Program-made: the position numbers and the translations under genes
NCBI GenBank assembly: GCA_903926695.1
Contig: CAIYKK010000234.1
Coordinates: forward strand, 1-7,066
Reading direction: 5' to 3'
Length of the DNA: 7,066 nucleotides
DNA from: an uncultured Burkholderiales bacterium
Lineage (GTDB): Bacteria > Pseudomonadota > Gammaproteobacteria > Burkholderiales > Burkholderiaceae_C
Shown here: positions 6,287 to 7,066 of the stretch, piece after piece
How positions within the stretch are numbered: position 1 is the first letter of the stretch
Layout: the number at the start of each line of letters is the position of its first letter
Notes under the pieces: generated by a model
Told to the model about the DNA's origin: nothing
Database searches by the model: none
The model's input: the letters and a program-made list of their open reading frames with translations, nothing else

Positions 6287-7066
6287 TTACTCAGGGTGGG
6301 ACGCGGGCCGCAGCGGGAATGCGCCGAAGATATGACTGAGCTGGCGCACATTGAGCGCCAGATTGAAGTGCTGCTCCACCTTCTGGCGGGCGGCTTGCGC
6401 CATCAAGCGGCACCGGGCTGGATCGCGGGCGAGCACCAACAATTGCTCGGCCAGACTGTCGGCATTGCCTGCCGTGGCGAGCAAACCGGTGCGCTGGTGC
6501 TCGATCAGCTCGGGGATTCCGTTCACCGGCGACGAAATGCAAGGCACGCCGCTGGACATGGCTTCCATGAGCACCACCGGAATGCCTTCGGCCAGGCTGG
6601 GCAGGACAAACACATCGGCCTGGGCCAGCGCGTGGCGCACGCCGTCCTGCGTCAGCGCGCCCGTCAGCGTGATGCGCGTCTGGAGCTGGTGCTTTTTAAT
6701 AGCGGTTTCAATCCGGCTGCGATCCGGCCCTTCGCCGACCAGGGTCAGGCTGAAATCAATGCCGACATCGCGCAATTGCGCGCAGGCATGGATCAGCAAA
6801 ACCTGTCCTTTGGCGGGCGTCAGCCGCCCCACGCACAGCAGGCTGACTTTGGGCGTGCTGCGCGACGGCGGGGAAAACAAAAATTGAGCCGGGTCCACGC
6901 CCAGGCGGCAGACCTGAAATTTGGGCCAGTCCTCGGGCGCGCTGATGCGCATCAACTGGCCACGGGCAAACTGGCTGATGCACACCACGGCATCGGCGGC
7001 GCGCATCTTCAGCGCCAGCGCTTGGCCCGGCACATCGTCAAATTCATCGGGGCCGTGGATGGTGTA
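6287..7066 (-). CDS. Family 4 glycosyltransferase, WcaL-like (partial, N-terminus off right edge)
   Basis: 259 residues are visible, the frame being open to the window edge. The first residues are YTIHGPDEFDD; HGP-[DE]-EF is typical of GT4 enzymes annotated as WcaL or colanic-acid-type glycosyltransferases, so the GTG at 7033 is not the real start and an N-terminal half is missing. The C-terminal donor-binding domain is complete: VVCISQFARGQ (27-37), LGVDPAQF (55-62), VGRLTPAKGQ (79-88) with the Arg/Lys pair that holds the nucleotide phosphates, and EGIPVVLMEAM (Glu160 and Glu168, the EX7E motif; positions 6589-6563), then GIPELIEHQRTGLL. All key residues are kept, so it should be active. It likely adds a sugar to the repeat unit. 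It is upstream of the GT2, whose ATG follows its TAA by 7 bp, pointing to translational coupling. Confidence 0.9.
   Translation of the reverse strand, partial: YTIHGPDEFDDVPGQALALKMRAADAVVCISQFARGQLMRISAPEDWPKFQVCRLGVDPAQFLFSPPSRSTPKVSLLCVGRLTPAKGQVLLIHACAQLRDVGIDFSLTLVGEGPDRSRIETAIKKHQLQTRITLTGALTQDGVRHALAQADVFVLPSLAEGIPVVLMEAMSSGVPCISSPVNGIPELIEHQRTGLLATAGNADSLAEQLLVLARDPARCRLMAQAARQKVEQHFNLALNVRQLSHIFGAFPLRPASHPE

Noticed and set aside
6280..6351. 24-residue N-terminal extension of the rhamnosyltransferase-like GT2
   Set aside because: It would overlap the upstream GT4 coding region by 65 bp, has no domain content, and ATG 6279 sits right after the upstream stop, just before the conserved fold.

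Overview
This window is a 7.1-kb piece of a surface or exopolysaccharide biosynthesis locus. It is GC-rich (clearly above 60% by eye), densely packed and made up of glycan-assembly genes. The base composition and gene style suggest a beta-proteobacterium of the Burkholderiales, perhaps near the Comamonadaceae. That placement is inference, since no rRNA or housekeeping marker is present.

Layout, left to right: (1) 1-539, minus: N-terminal part of a membrane-anchored family 2 glycosyltransferase (GT2) running off the left edge. (2) 540-625: a short, relatively AT-rich divergent intergenic region. (3) 626-2773, plus: a Wzc/GumC-type polysaccharide co-polymerase with a C-terminal BY-kinase-like domain. 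(4) A minus-strand run read right to left: a WcaL-like GT4 glycosyltransferase (6287-7066, 5' end off the right edge), a WbbL/rhamnosyltransferase-like GT2 (5284-6279), a Wzx-type flippase (3861-5258) and a second GT4 glycosyltransferase (2763-3842). Gaps in this run are 7, 25 and 18 bp, so it is very probably one operon. Its last gene overlaps the tail of the co-polymerase gene by 11 bp, in convergent orientation.

Together the genes fit a Wzx/Wzy-type pathway. Glycosyltransferases build a lipid-linked repeat unit at the cytoplasmic face, the flippase moves it across the inner membrane, and the Wzc-like protein controls polymerisation and export. The initiating phosphoglycosyltransferase, the Wzy polymerase and the Wza outer-membrane exporter are not here and should lie outside the window.

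I see no new type of system. The most notable point is that the kinase-like domain of the Wzc homologue has lost the Walker A lysine, the Walker B aspartate, the second Walker A' aspartate and the C-terminal tyrosine cluster, so it looks like a pseudokinase. A second point is a possible GT-dinucleotide frameshift at the start of the left-edge glycosyltransferase. I found no tRNA, rRNA, CRISPR, insertion sequence or clear terminator.
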